The notes beneath the pieces are model-generated. The model was not told where the DNA came from, did not search any database, and saw nothing but the letters and a program-made list of their open reading frames with translations. This document shows positions 45,011-53,402 of a DNA stretch of 64,000 nt, one piece after another. A program made the position numbers and the translations under genes. The first letter of the stretch is position 1; the number at the start of each line of letters is the position of its first letter. Origin of the DNA: Akkermansia muciniphila (GTDB lineage: Bacteria; Verrucomicrobiota; Verrucomicrobiia; Verrucomicrobiales; Akkermansiaceae); the NCBI GenBank assembly GCA_945874895.1, contig CAMCIC010000002.1:209178-273177 (forward strand), written 5' to 3'.

Positions 45011-45030
45011 GCCGACGGGGACGTCGGCGC
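45011..45030. repeat. REP palindrome upstream of RAYT
   Basis: GCCGACGGGGACGTCGGC is at 45011-45028, with CGC following, in front of the RAYT start at 44967 (reading minus). It has the same 7-bp stem as the downstream REPs. Confidence 0.75.
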
Positions 45031-45108
45031 TACGACTTGTGACTCATGAAAATGCACTCAAACGAACAACTCATTCAATCTTTTGACCGAAAAAATTCAT
45101 TTTCTTGC

Positions 45109-45137
45109 TTGCCATCAAAGCCGCGAGACCTTACGAT
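45109..45137 (+). promoter_or_regulatory. Predicted promoter of the tRNA-Val gene
   Basis: TTGCCA at 45109-45114 and TACGAT at 45132-45137 are separated by 17 bp, ideal sigma-70 spacing, and the tRNA begins 15 bases behind the -10 box. The -35 is identical to that in front of the rpsB and tRNA-Glu genes. Confidence 0.7.
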
Positions 45138-45151
45138 GGGTGTCCACCCAT

Positions 45152-45226
45152 GCACGGGTAGCTCAGCGGTAGAGCAACCGGTTTACACCCGGTCGGTCGG
45201 CGGTTCGATCCCGTCCCCGTGTACCA
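45152..45226 (+). tRNA. tRNA-Val, anticodon TAC
   Basis: 75 bases folding into a complete cloverleaf: acceptor GCACGGG pairs with CCCGTGT (one G-T pair), the D arm starts GCTC, the anticodon stem ACCGG/CCGGT encloses the loop TTTACAC (anticodon TAC at 45184-45186), and the T arm is GGCGG/CCGTC with TTCGATC. The 3' CCA is encoded at 45224-45226. The TAC anticodon reads valine codons. A terminator follows 14 bases later. Confidence 0.95.
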
Positions 45227-45239
45227 TCTTTTTTGATCC

Positions 45240-45269
45240 AACCTCACCGCATCGGTGAGGTTTTTTTTT
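45240..45269 (+). terminator. Terminator behind tRNA-Val
   Basis: AACCTCACCG at 45240-45249 pairs with CGGTGAGGTT at 45253-45262 over a CAT loop, and nine T residues follow through 45269. Confidence 0.92.
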
Positions 45270-45329
45270 CCACAAAAAAGCCGCCGTCCTCACCAAAGAA
45301 GACAACGGCATGAATCGTTCAGACGCCGA

Positions 45330-46496
45330 TCAGTAATCGAGCTTGGTCCAAGCCGCATTGTTTTTCGATGACTTGACCGCGGCCTCGATGAAGGCCATAC
45401 CAGTCACACCATCATCGACCGTGGGGAAATCATAGCCATCGGCGGGTGCGGGACGCCCCAGAATGGCATCGGTGATTGCCTCGGCGGCAGCACAATAAAG
45501 ATTGGCGAACGCCTCAATGAATGCTTCGGGGTGACCGAACGGAGTGCGGGTATTTTTCGCAGCAGCAACGCCGTTGTAACTATTGCCTCGGCGCCAGATT
45601 TGGCGGGGTTGATCGGCGAATTTTACGATCAATTCATTCGGGTGCTCTTGATGCCACTCAATGGAGGCCTCGGTTCCATAAATCCGCACATTCAGATTGT
45701 TTTCATCACCCGTCGAAATTTGCGATGCATACAAGACTCCGCGAGCTCCGCCTTTGTAACGCAAAAGCATACTGCCATCATCATCGAGCGGACGCCCAGG
45801 AATGAAAGTGTTCAGCTCGGCTGCCACTTCTTCGAGCTCTAGTCCGCTGATGTATTGGGCGAGGTTTTCCGCATGAGTGCCGATGTCGCCGATGCAATTC
45901 GAAACACCGGAAACACTGGGGTCCATGCGCCAATTCGAGATCGCACCATCAGTCGCATCCTTCAGCGCGGAAATGGCATAGCCCTGCGGGTATTCCGCTA
46001 CGACTTTCAGAATGCGCCCCAGCTTGCCCTCGCGCACCATGGCACGGGCTTCCTTGACCATCGGATAACCCGTATAGTTGTGGGTCAGCGCAAACACCAA
46101 ACCGGTTTTTTTCACGATCTCGCGCAATTCCTTACCCTCCGCCAGAGAAAAAGCCAGCGGCTTCTCGCAAATCACGTGAATGCCCGCTTCCAAAAACGCT
46201 TTGGCTACCTTGTAATGGAGATCGTTGCGAGCGACGATGCTCACAAAGTCAATCCGTTGTCCCAGCGGTAATGCCGCTTCCTTGGCTGCCATTTCCTCGT
46301 AACTGGAGTAGACGCGAGATGGGTCAAGAAACAAGTCCTCGCCCGAGAGTTTCGATTTTTCCGGACTCGAGGAAAAACATCCGGCGACCAGTTCGATCTT
46401 GCCGTCGAGATTCGCCGCCATGCGATGAACCGCGCCGATGAATGCCCCGCGTCCGCCGCCGACCATGCCCATTTTGAGTTTACGATTGAGTGCCAT
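45330..46496 (-). CDS. Gfo/Idh/MocA-family oxidoreductase
   Basis: 388 residues from ATG at 46496. The Rossmann loop is LKMGMVGGGRGAFIGAVHR, then DFVSIVARNDLHYKVAKAFLEAGIHVICEKPLAFS with the EKP motif (nicotinamide pocket Lys). The C-terminal region contains GDIGTHAENLAQYISGLE (with His as in sugar dehydrogenases) and DFPTVDDGVTGMAFIEAAV. The substrate is probably a sugar or sugar derivative but is not shown. Upstream of 46496 the frame continues to 46706 without homology. The gene stands behind mutT on the same strand at a 68-bp distance. Confidence 0.85.
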   Translation of the reverse strand: MALNRKLKMGMVGGGRGAFIGAVHRMAANLDGKIELVAGCFSSSPEKSKLSGEDLFLDPSRVYSSYEEMAAKEAALPLGQRIDFVSIVARNDLHYKVAKAFLEAGIHVICEKPLAFSLAEGKELREIVKKTGLVFALTHNYTGYPMVKEARAMVREGKLGRILKVVAEYPQGYAISALKDATDGAISNWRMDPSVSGVSNCIGDIGTHAENLAQYISGLELEEVAAELNTFIPGRPLDDDGSMLLRYKGGARGVLYASQISTGDENNLNVRIYGTEASIEWHQEHPNELIVKFADQPRQIWRRGNSYNGVAAAKNTRTPFGHPEAFIEAFANLYCAAAEAITDAILGRPAPADGYDFPTVDDGVTGMAFIEAAVKSSKNNAAWTKLDY

Positions 46497-46564
46497 ACAA
46501 TGATGAGAAATGTGCAAACAGAAAAACCACGCGAGCGGCAACCCTGTCGAGCAAAATCCACATT

Positions 46565-46999
46565 CTATGCGCCGTTCTCTAACAGGTAGGAATGCCAAAT
46601 CGGCACATCGGCCGGAGCCCACTCGAGTGCGGCAAATTCGGCACCATCGCACCAGCGCCATTCGGCGTGCTCCAGTGCCAGAGGTGTTCCGGAAACGATC
46701 CGACAAACGTATGGCAAGAGGCGTAGCGAAATGGCTCCGTAGGTCCAGTCCACCGCCGGACGCGGGTGCAGCACCTCGATCTCAATCGCGAGCTCCTCAC
46801 GCATTTCTCTGATCAGGGCCTGTGGCGGACTTTCCTCCGCCTCGATCTTTCCTCCGGGGAATTCCCACAAGCCCGCGAGTGACTTCCCCTCACCACGCCG
46901 ACACACCAAAACCTTTCCGTCTTCTCGAACCGTGATCGCGCACACCACCTGCATGGGGAGATCATTTCCCTTGCCTGCTGGTAAGTCAATTCGCGCCAT
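46565..46999 (-). CDS. MutT-type NUDIX hydrolase (8-oxo-dGTP diphosphatase-like)
   Basis: 144 residues from ATG at 46999 (ATG at 46954 is a good alternative, giving the 129-residue length typical of MutT). The Nudix box is FPGGKIEAEESPPQALIREMREELAIE, fitting GX5EX7REXXEE, but the last Gly is Ala. VVCAITVREDGKVLVCRRGEGKSLAGLWEFPGG, PAVDWTYGAISLRLLPYV and LEWAPADVPIW are close to MutT. It would remove oxidised dGTP. The divergent M50-like gene starts 68 bp away. Confidence 0.78.
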   Translation of the reverse strand: MARIDLPAGKGNDLPMQVVCAITVREDGKVLVCRRGEGKSLAGLWEFPGGKIEAEESPPQALIREMREELAIEIEVLHPRPAVDWTYGAISLRLLPYVCRIVSGTPLALEHAEWRWCDGAEFAALEWAPADVPIWHSYLLENGA

Positions 47000-47066
47000 C
47001 GACAGTTCCGAAAATTCCCCTTGATTCCTTAGGGGAAGTTGACTATTCACTTGCCTGCAATAACTC

Positions 47067-47963
47067 ATGCCACGGGGTCGCAACAAACTGGAATTGGCGC
47101 GGAAGCGAACACGCAATGTTTCGCGTCCCAGTTCTTCGTTTGTGGACCAACTGCGCGCGGCTGGGTTGCGGGCGCGACTGGTAGCCAATCAACCCACCTC
47201 CATCCGATCCTATCGTCACATCCGCGCCACTCTGGCGGAGGAGCAGGAATTTGCTGATATGGAATTGGGATTCGGCAGTCGGTTTCTGCGTTGGTTGATC
47301 GCGCTGCTTCTGCTGCCCGTATGTCTGATCACAACCCATACTCTCGTCTCGCTGTTTTCGCATGAAGCCCTACACCAATCCTTCTGGCGCAGCGAAGAAT
47401 TCCTGTTCTTCGCGATCGGCGCCACGCTGATGATCGCAGTCCTATGCCTCGGGGTGATGCGTCGTGTTTTTTTATACCTCTATGTGTTAGGTCATGAATT
47501 TACCCACGCCTGTTTCGTCTTCCTCTACAAAGGGAGTGTGCTGGACATGAAGGTCTCCACGCAGGGAGGATACATCGCGACAAACAAATCGAACATCCTG
47601 ATTTCCCTTTCGCCTTATATCATACCCATCTGGTGCGCGCCGGGCATCGCCTGCTTTGGTTTTTTGAGTTGGACCATCACCCTACCATGGTATGCGGATG
47701 CCTTGCTCTATTGTTGGATCGGGCTGAGTTGGTCTTTTCATCTCTGGTGGACCGTTTGGATGATCCCTCGCGATCAACCAGACCTAAAGGAAAACGATAC
47801 TTTTTTCTCACTGGTCTTTATCTATCTCTCGAACATCTTAGTGCTGCTGGTGATGCTATGCTTGGCATCGCGCTCACTCACCTTCGGCACTTTTTTCGCA
47901 GCATGGTGGGTTCATGCCGAGCAATTCATTCGCTATTGCATGTCATGGATCTCGCGTTGGTAA
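47067..47963 (+). CDS. Membrane protein with HExxH metallopeptidase-like motif
   Basis: 298 residues. A basic soluble N-terminal part (about 70 residues) is followed by membrane segments near 75-95 (LRWLIALLLLPVCLITTHTL), 112-130 (FFAIGATLMIAVLCLGV), 180-205, 212-235 and 250-275. LYVLGHEFTHACFVFLYKGSVLDMKV contains HEFTH, the zinc pattern of M50 site-2 proteases, followed by the typical G..V..ik; GYIATNKSNILISLSPYIIP resembles the second conserved loop. The LDG third-ligand motif of S2P is not clear. It could be an intramembrane protease of unknown substrate. Confidence 0.6.
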   Translation: MPRGRNKLELARKRTRNVSRPSSSFVDQLRAAGLRARLVANQPTSIRSYRHIRATLAEEQEFADMELGFGSRFLRWLIALLLLPVCLITTHTLVSLFSHEALHQSFWRSEEFLFFAIGATLMIAVLCLGVMRRVFLYLYVLGHEFTHACFVFLYKGSVLDMKVSTQGGYIATNKSNILISLSPYIIPIWCAPGIACFGFLSWTITLPWYADALLYCWIGLSWSFHLWWTVWMIPRDQPDLKENDTFFSLVFIYLSNILVLLVMLCLASRSLTFGTFFAAWWVHAEQFIRYCMSWISRW

Positions 47964-48009
47964 GCCTTCAAAGCACCTTGAAAAAAAATCATTTTTTGAT
48001 CATTTTTTC

Positions 48010-48037
48010 TTGCCATCGGTAAATTTTCTGCGAATCT
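48010..48037 (+). promoter_or_regulatory. Predicted promoter of the tRNA-Glu gene
   Basis: TTGCCA at 48010-48015 and GAATCT at 48032-48037 with a 16-bp spacer, 22 bases before the tRNA start at 48060. Confidence 0.55.
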
Positions 48038-48059
48038 CTGCGCCCCCAACCAAAGCAAT

Positions 48060-48134
48060 GACCCGTTCGTCTATCGGTTAGGACTCCAGATTTTCATTCT
48101 GGCAAGATGGGTTCGACTCCCATACGGGTCGCCA
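48060..48134 (+). tRNA. tRNA-Glu, anticodon TTC
   Basis: 75 bases with acceptor GACCCGT/ACGGGTC fully paired, anticodon stem CCAGA/TCTGG and loop TTTTCAT (anticodon TTC), T arm ATGGG-TTCGACT-CCCAT, and encoded CCA at 48132-48134. TTC reads glutamate codons. A short terminator follows. Confidence 0.95.
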
Positions 48135-48145
48135 ATGGCGTAATC

Positions 48146-48168
48146 AACCACCTCCGGGTGGTTTTTTT
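48146..48168 (+). terminator. Terminator behind tRNA-Glu
   Basis: AACCACC at 48146-48152 pairs with GGTGGTT at 48157-48163 around TCCG, followed by T residues up to 48168. Confidence 0.88.
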
Positions 48169-48249
48169 ATGCCCCGAAGAAACCTCGGCTTCCTCAGTTC
48201 TCAACGATCGCCGCCTGAGATTTCCGAAAATCAGAGAACCATCCGGTCC

Positions 48250-49965
48250 ATGACAACGCTGCGCCGCATCATCCGCCACACCATGCGATTTCCGCTGATG
48301 AGCCTGCTTTCCCTGATCCTTGCGGTGAGCTGCACATCCCTCGTTTTAGTGCTGCCATCGGTTACGATGTGTTTCATCGATGTCATTATCCCGCAGCAAC
48401 AGCATGACCAGATTTTGCCCACAGCCTTGTTAGGCATTCTTGCCATTGCCGGCAGGCAACTGCTTTTCACCCTCCGGACATATTGCAACAACATGTTGGA
48501 AATGCGCATCACCCACTTGATTCGAGTGGAACTGTATGACCAGCTGCAACGCCTGCCCGTGAAATGGTTTGATTCCCGTTCCTCCGGTGAAATCATGACG
48601 CGCGTGGCCGATGATGTTCCCACGATGGATCGCGTGGTGATCGATGGCATTGATCAAGCACTGGCCGCCTTGTTGCAATTTCTCATCGTCTTGGGTTATC
48701 TCTTCTATCACTCTTGGCCACTCGCTCTCGTCACGCTTGTGCCTCTGCCTTTCATCGGACTATTGACATCATGGTGGTCGCGCCGTTCGGAGTCGAAGTG
48801 GAAGGCCTCCTCGGAGGCCTCCTCCGCGCTCCATGCGTTATTGCACGATAACCTCGCAGGAATCAGACAGATCAAAGCCTACACGATGGAAGCTGAGGCC
48901 TTGGAACAATTCGATGAGGCGTCGCGTAAAGTGGGCGAAGCACATCGCGATGTGATGAAAGGGCAGGCGATTGTCTGGCCCAGTGTGTCACTCATGGCCG
49001 AGTCGGGCATTATTCTCATGGTGGCTTTCGGCGCATGGTGGACGATCGAGGGAAAACTCACTGCAGGTGTCGTGATGTCATTCCTCGTTGCGTGGGGATT
49101 TCTGTTTGACCCGATCTCCCGCATCAATGCCTTGGCGCAGACCTTCACTCGCGGTGTGGTGGCGGCAAAGCGAGTCTTCGCCATCATCGATACCCCGAAC
49201 GAAACCCATCTTACCGAAGGCAAGCGTCCCGCCGAGTTCCACGGCGCTGTGCGTTTTGAAAACGTAGGTTTTTCCTACTCCAGCGAGAGCCCCGCTGTGC
49301 ATGACATATGCCTGCGGGCGGATCCTGGGCAAACCATCGCGCTGGTAGGTCCTACTGGAGCGGGGAAATCCACGATCCTGAACCTACTCACCCGGTTTTA
49401 TGATCCAGCAGAAGGAACCATATGGATCGACGACACTCCCATTACGGAACTCTCCAAAGAATGGTTGCGCGATCACACCGGCTTCGTCACCCAGGAAAAC
49501 TTTCTTTTTAACAGCAGCTTGCGCGAGAACCTTCGCATCGCCAAATCCGATGCCAGCGATGAAGAGATTTGGCAAGCGCTCGATGCGGCCCATGCCTCTT
49601 CCTTTGTTCGTGCGCTGCCTGCAGGACTCGACACCATCGCAGGTGAGCGCGGTGTCCGGTTTTCTGGTGGCGAAAAACAGCGACTCTCCATCGCACGCGC
49701 CTTGCTCAAAAACCCGCCGCTGCTATTGCTCGATGAGGCGACCTCAGCACTGGACAATCAGACCGAGCGGCTCGTGCAGCAGGCTCTCGAGCGCTTGCGC
49801 AGCGAGCGCACTTGTTTCGTCATCGCGCACCGTCTTTCCACCGTTCAACAAGCAGATCGCATCTACGTCATGAAGGATGGGCGCATCGCCGAACAGGGAA
49901 CGCATGCCGAGCTGCTGCAACAGCAAGGCATTTACGCCCACTTGGCCGAACAATCCTTGCAGTGA
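48250..49965 (+). CDS. ABC exporter, MsbA/lipid A-flippase type
   Basis: 571 residues from ATG at 48250. Six membrane helices occupy residues 15-310 (LMSLLSLILAVSCTSLVLVLP, LAALLQFLIVLGYLFYH, MAESGIILMVAFGAWW), followed by a nucleotide-binding domain: Walker A TIALVGPTGAGKSTILNLL, the signature GVRFSGGEKQRLSIARALL, and Walker B LLLLDEATSALDNQTE. FDSRSSGEIMTRVADDV is the coupling-helix segment seen in MsbA-like exporters. It is a half-size transporter that dimerises. The lipid A flippase role is inferred from family and from the presence of LPS synthesis in this genome; drug export is an alternative. Confidence 0.85.
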   Translation: MTTLRRIIRHTMRFPLMSLLSLILAVSCTSLVLVLPSVTMCFIDVIIPQQQHDQILPTALLGILAIAGRQLLFTLRTYCNNMLEMRITHLIRVELYDQLQRLPVKWFDSRSSGEIMTRVADDVPTMDRVVIDGIDQALAALLQFLIVLGYLFYHSWPLALVTLVPLPFIGLLTSWWSRRSESKWKASSEASSALHALLHDNLAGIRQIKAYTMEAEALEQFDEASRKVGEAHRDVMKGQAIVWPSVSLMAESGIILMVAFGAWWTIEGKLTAGVVMSFLVAWGFLFDPISRINALAQTFTRGVVAAKRVFAIIDTPNETHLTEGKRPAEFHGAVRFENVGFSYSSESPAVHDICLRADPGQTIALVGPTGAGKSTILNLLTRFYDPAEGTIWIDDTPITELSKEWLRDHTGFVTQENFLFNSSLRENLRIAKSDASDEEIWQALDAAHASSFVRALPAGLDTIAGERGVRFSGGEKQRLSIARALLKNPPLLLLDEATSALDNQTERLVQQALERLRSERTCFVIAHRLSTVQQADRIYVMKDGRIAEQGTHAELLQQQGIYAHLAEQSLQ

Positions 49966-50028
49966 GAGCATCCGGTGAATGCGTTACGCAAATTTCTCCG
50001 ATTTTCCCGAAAAAATAACGCTTTTTGC

Positions 50029-50056
50029 TTGCCAAACCTCACGACATCCCTATCTT
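50029..50056 (+). promoter_or_regulatory. Predicted rpsB promoter
   Basis: TTGCCA at 50029-50034, a 16-bp spacer, and TATCTT at 50051-50056. It gives a leader of about 100 bases before the rpsB start at 50166. Confidence 0.6.
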
Positions 50057-50088
50057 CGCCGCCCCTTCTCGAGCTGCCCATCAACCAC

Positions 50089-50150
50089 GAAAGATCGAAG
50101 GGACCTCAGCAGCAGATCTTTCAAAAGCGCCCTTTCTGCTTTAAGAAGGG
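50089..50150 (+). promoter_or_regulatory. Structured leader of rpsB-tsf mRNA
   Basis: GAAAGATC at 50089-50096 pairs exactly with GATCTTTC at 50115-50122, and CCCTT at 50130-50134 with AAGGG at 50146-50150. Both lie in the 5' leader. The second hairpin would cover the AAGGG that could serve as ribosome-binding site 15 bases before the ATG. An S2-binding autoregulatory leader is known for rpsB in many bacteria; that these hairpins are its counterpart is inference. Confidence 0.45.
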
Positions 50151-50165
50151 ACAACCTATACACCT

Positions 50166-50849
50166 ATGATTAACGAACTTATCTCGGAAATGGTGGACGC
50201 TGGCGTTCACTACGGTCACCAAACCAAAAAGTGGAATCCCAAAATGAAACCTTATCTTCTCAAGGATAAGAGCGGGATTTACATCATCAACCTCGAAAAA
50301 ACGGTCAAGTGCCTCGACAAGGCGGCTGACTTCCTTGCCGGTCTTGCCGCCAAGAATAAAAAGATTCTCTTCGTCGGTTGCAAGCGCCAGGCGCAGGAAG
50401 CCGTTCGTGAAGCGGCGGAAGCCACCAACCAAAACTATGTCAACCATCGTTGGCTCGGTGGTATGCTCACCAACATGGCTACCGTTCGCAAGAGCGTGGA
50501 GCGCCTGAAATACCTCGAAAATATCGAGAAACAACCAGAGTTCAAAGCCATGTCCAAGAAGGAACTCGCAGCCCTCGGCCGCGAGCGCGAAAAGCTGCTG
50601 CGCAACCTGCGCGGTATTCGCAATCTGGAGAAAGCTCCTGATGCCATCGTCATCGTTGACTCCGCACGCGAATCCATCGCAGTTGCTGAGGCACGCCGCT
50701 TGAAAATCCCTATCGTCGCTCTGGTTGACACCAATGCCGACCCGTCGAAAGTGGAATATCCCATCCCTGGCAATGACGACGCCATCCGCTCGATCCGTAT
50801 CGTCCTGCAAAATCTGGTTGATGCGATCGTAGTTGCCTCCAAGGCCTGA
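50166..50849 (+). CDS. rpsB: 30S ribosomal protein S2
   Basis: 227 residues, slightly shorter than the E. coli protein (241). [67 protein letters not shown] and [25 protein letters not shown] are the usual S2 stretches. It binds the 30S head-shoulder region and carries S1. tsf follows behind an intergenic terminator, so rpsB should be made in excess over Ts. The leader is structured. Confidence 0.97.
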   Translation: MINELISEMVDAGVHYGHQTKKWNPKMKPYLLKDKSGIYIINLEKTVKCLDKAADFLAGLAAKNKKILFVGCKRQAQEAVREAAEATNQNYVNHRWLGGMLTNMATVRKSVERLKYLENIEKQPEFKAMSKKELAALGREREKLLRNLRGIRNLEKAPDAIVIVDSARESIAVAEARRLKIPIVALVDTNADPSKVEYPIPGNDDAIRSIRIVLQNLVDAIVVASKA

Positions 50850-50863
50850 TCCCTCACCCCATC

Positions 50864-50899
50864 GGGCGGCCTGAGATTCTCAGTGCCGCCCTTTTTTTT
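50864..50899 (+). terminator. Terminator/attenuator between rpsB and tsf
   Basis: GGGCGGC at 50864-50870 with CTGAG pairs with CTCAG and GCCGCCC at 50885-50891 (one bulged T), followed by eight T residues. Read-through would allow tsf to be expressed; otherwise tsf has its own promoter. Confidence 0.88.
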
Positions 50900-50926
50900 C
50901 CAAACACACCTACCCACTCCCTACCT

Positions 50927-51793
50927 ATGATTACTGCTGCTACTGTAAAAGAGCTCCGCGACAAAACCAACGCAGGCATGATGGACTGCAAGCGCGCGCT
51001 TGAAGAAACCAACGGCGACCTCGAGGCCGCCATCACCCTGCTGCGTGAAAAAGGCATCGCCAAGGCCGCCAAAAAGGCCGACCGCGAAGCCAATGAAGGC
51101 ACCATCACCGCGCGCATTTCCGCCGATGGCAAATCGGGCATCCTGCTCGAAGTCAACTGTGAAACTGACTTCGTTTCCAAAAACGAAAACTTCCAGGGCT
51201 TCGTCGCCGGCATTGCCGATGCACTCATCAGCTCGAATGCCGCAGACCTCACTGCCGCCAACGCTGTCACCAGCCAAGGACTGAGCATCGAAGACACCAT
51301 CAAGGCCAAAATTACGGAAATCGGAGAGAACCTCTTGTTCCGCAAGTATGTGCGTTACGAAGCCCAAGGCGAAGGCGCCATCGCTTCCTACATCCACATG
51401 GGTGGCAAGGTGGGCGTGCTTGTGGAAATCGGAACTACCAACGCGGCAACGACGGGCAACGAAGGATTCCGTGATCTCATCAAGGACATTACCCTCCATA
51501 TCGCAGCATTGAGCCCACGCGGTCTCGCCCGTGAGGACATTTCCGCTGAAGTGGTTGCCGCTGAAGAAGCCATCTACCGCGCCCAGATGCTGGAACAGGG
51601 CAAGCCTGAAGCGATGCTCGATAAGATTCTGCCCGGCATGATGAAGAAGTTTTTCGCCGAAAACTGCTTGCTCGAACAAGGATTTGTGAAGGACCCAGGT
51701 GTCACGGTCAAGGCCCTGCTCGAAAGCAAAGGCAAAGAGCTCGGTGATACATTGACGCTCCGCCGTTACGTTCGTTTCGGCCTAGGCGAGTAA
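50927..51793 (+). CDS. tsf: Translation elongation factor Ts
   Basis: 288 residues. ATVKELRDKTNAGMMDCKRALEET with the conserved UBA-like start, GDLEAAITLLREKGIAKAAKKADR, VNCETDFVSKNENFQGF (the TDFV core motif), and HIAALSPRGLAREDISAEVV match EF-Ts. It exchanges GDP for GTP on EF-Tu. It lies behind rpsB in the usual order. A strong terminator closes the unit. Confidence 0.97.
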   Translation: MITAATVKELRDKTNAGMMDCKRALEETNGDLEAAITLLREKGIAKAAKKADREANEGTITARISADGKSGILLEVNCETDFVSKNENFQGFVAGIADALISSNAADLTAANAVTSQGLSIEDTIKAKITEIGENLLFRKYVRYEAQGEGAIASYIHMGGKVGVLVEIGTTNAATTGNEGFRDLIKDITLHIAALSPRGLAREDISAEVVAAEEAIYRAQMLEQGKPEAMLDKILPGMMKKFFAENCLLEQGFVKDPGVTVKALLESKGKELGDTLTLRRYVRFGLGE

Positions 51794-51815
51794 TCGCTTG
51801 CTTCCATCATCTTCG

Positions 51816-51847
51816 AACGCCCGCTGCACCACAGCGGGCGTTTTTTT
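51816..51847 (+). terminator. Terminator behind tsf
   Basis: AACGCCCGCTG at 51816-51826 pairs with CAGCGGGCGTT at 51832-51842 over CACCA, and T residues follow to 51847. Confidence 0.93.
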
Positions 51848-52190
51848 GTGCAGATTGTCGAGCGATGCCACATCGCGGGGAAACGGGTCGCCCTGAGTGG
51901 ATGAACCTGGGAATCGGCGTTTCACGAAAAATCCAGCACTCGATTTCCTGCCGAGATCGGAATCCACCATCGTGCCAAGCTTCCCAAAAAGGAACCCCGC
52001 TCTGGTTGTCGAGAGTCTCCCCCCAGACACTCTCGACGATTCCAAAGCGGGGAACGCGAGGAATGTAGGGGAATTGACCGAGCGCGCAACGAAAATCTGC
52101 AAGGTCTCATCGAAGATTCACGGCGATCCGGAGAGCGGAAACGATACCTTTATGGATCCGATGGAGATGATGTTGCGCAAGTGTGTAGAT
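51848..52190 (+). other. 343-bp intergenic stretch between tsf and rodA with a nested hairpin
   Basis: No gene is supported here. A nested inverted repeat spans 51995-52052: outer arms CCCCGCT (51995-52001) and AGCGGGG (52046-52052), inner arms GTCGAGAGT (52008-52016) and ACTCTCGAC (52029-52037). There is no T run on either side, so it is not a normal terminator. It might be a small structured RNA or a repeat element. Confidence 0.5.
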
Positions 52191-53402
52191 CTAGCGGCAA
52201 AAATCCGCATCGTTGCTGGGAACCTTCACGATTTCCATCGCATGACGATGGATCCAAATGCTTTGAACCAATCCGAGCATAAACATGCACATCACCGCGA
52301 ATGTGCCCGAGTAACTGATCAATGGCAGCGGAATACCCGTGATGGGCATGATCAAGATACACATGCCGATGTTTTCAAAAATGTGAGCGAAGAAAAACGC
52401 CACCACGCATGCCACGACCAACCTGCCCGTCAGATCGCGACTGTAAAACGCCACATAAAGACAAATGATCAACATGACGGCAAAAACCGTGACCAGGAAC
52501 AAGCTGCCGCGAAAGCCGAACTCCTCGGCAATCACGGCAAAAATGAAGTCGTTGTGGGCCGTTTTCCACGGGATGTAGCGCTTGTCGTGCAGTGAACCTC
52601 GCTCTGCAGAAGCATTCCAACCATTCCCCATCATGCCAGATTTGCCAACAGCCATCGAGACGTAATATGCCGCATAAGCAGGCCCCGCGACATCCACGGG
52701 TTTGTCCTTCAGCATGTCAAGATACAGCTGGATCCTCTCAGGTCCACGGGTCGAGACACTGGGCAGCACGACCATGTAGATCATCGGTATGAATCCAAAG
52801 CCCAAAATGCCCATGAGACTCAGATACCGGAAAGGCACTCCGCCAATCAATAGGGCTACGACGGCCACGGGCAACCACACCAGTGCCGACCCCATGTCCC
52901 CCATTTTCATCACCATCAGAAACGGAATACCAGAACAGCAGGCAATGATACCGATGCGAACCATGGGCAAGCCCAGCCAGCGATGGATGCGCGGCAGGTC
53001 CTGCAACATCCATGATATCATCAACACCCCCGATGCTACCCCTAATTGCGCAGGTTGGAAGATCACGGGACCGAGGCGCAACTGGTGGACCTCGTCATCA
53101 CTGCCCATCACACGGGCCATAAAAAAAAGACTGATCGCGTAAATGGGCAGAGCCAGCCAGCGGATCCATCGATAATCCATGAGTGCCGTAGCGAAATACA
53201 CCACCGAGCCGTAGAGAATCCAGTGCTTTTGCAAATCCGCATAATAAGCACCGGCTGAGCCAAACTCTTCCAACAGCCGTGCACTCACAGGCAAGTGGCG
53301 CGCCGCACTCTCGATAGCGTAGATCCCAAAAATCAACAGCGCATACATCAAGATCACCAACACCCAATTCATTCCTAAGATTTTTCGTAAAATGGGCGAC
53401 AT
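52191..53402 (-). CDS. rodA: RodA, peptidoglycan glycosyltransferase (SEDS)
   Basis: 403 residues with about ten membrane segments. LKLGPVIFQPAQLG-like QLRLGPVIFQPAQLGVASGV, PFLMVMKMGDMGSALVWLPV (the catalytic Asp-containing loop), GKSGMMGNGWNASAERG, IPWKTAHNDFIFAVIAEEFGF, and LPLISYSGTFAVMCMFMLGLV are SEDS patterns; HNDFIFAVIAEEFG is typical of RodA rather than FtsW. It polymerises glycan strands for the lateral wall. No pbp2/mreB gene is adjacent in this window. The gene stands between tsf and rpsU on the minus strand. Confidence 0.92.
   Translation of the reverse strand: MSPILRKILGMNWVLVILMYALLIFGIYAIESAARHLPVSARLLEEFGSAGAYYADLQKHWILYGSVVYFATALMDYRWIRWLALPIYAISLFFMARVMGSDDEVHQLRLGPVIFQPAQLGVASGVLMISWMLQDLPRIHRWLGLPMVRIGIIACCSGIPFLMVMKMGDMGSALVWLPVAVVALLIGGVPFRYLSLMGILGFGFIPMIYMVVLPSVSTRGPERIQLYLDMLKDKPVDVAGPAYAAYYVSMAVGKSGMMGNGWNASAERGSLHDKRYIPWKTAHNDFIFAVIAEEFGFRGSLFLVTVFAVMLIICLYVAFYSRDLTGRLVVACVVAFFFAHIFENIGMCILIMPITGIPLPLISYSGTFAVMCMFMLGLVQSIWIHRHAMEIVKVPSNDADFCR

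Noticed and set aside
44150..45030. Possible CRISPR array from the repeated GCCGACG palindromes
   Set aside because: Repeats are paired inverted hairpins in irregular spacing, with a transposase gene between; there are no spacers of constant length and no cas gene.
51897..52595. 232-codon plus frame reading into rodA from the opposite strand
   Set aside because: His/Asp-rich shadow; rodA in the minus strand has the SEDS signature and membrane segments.
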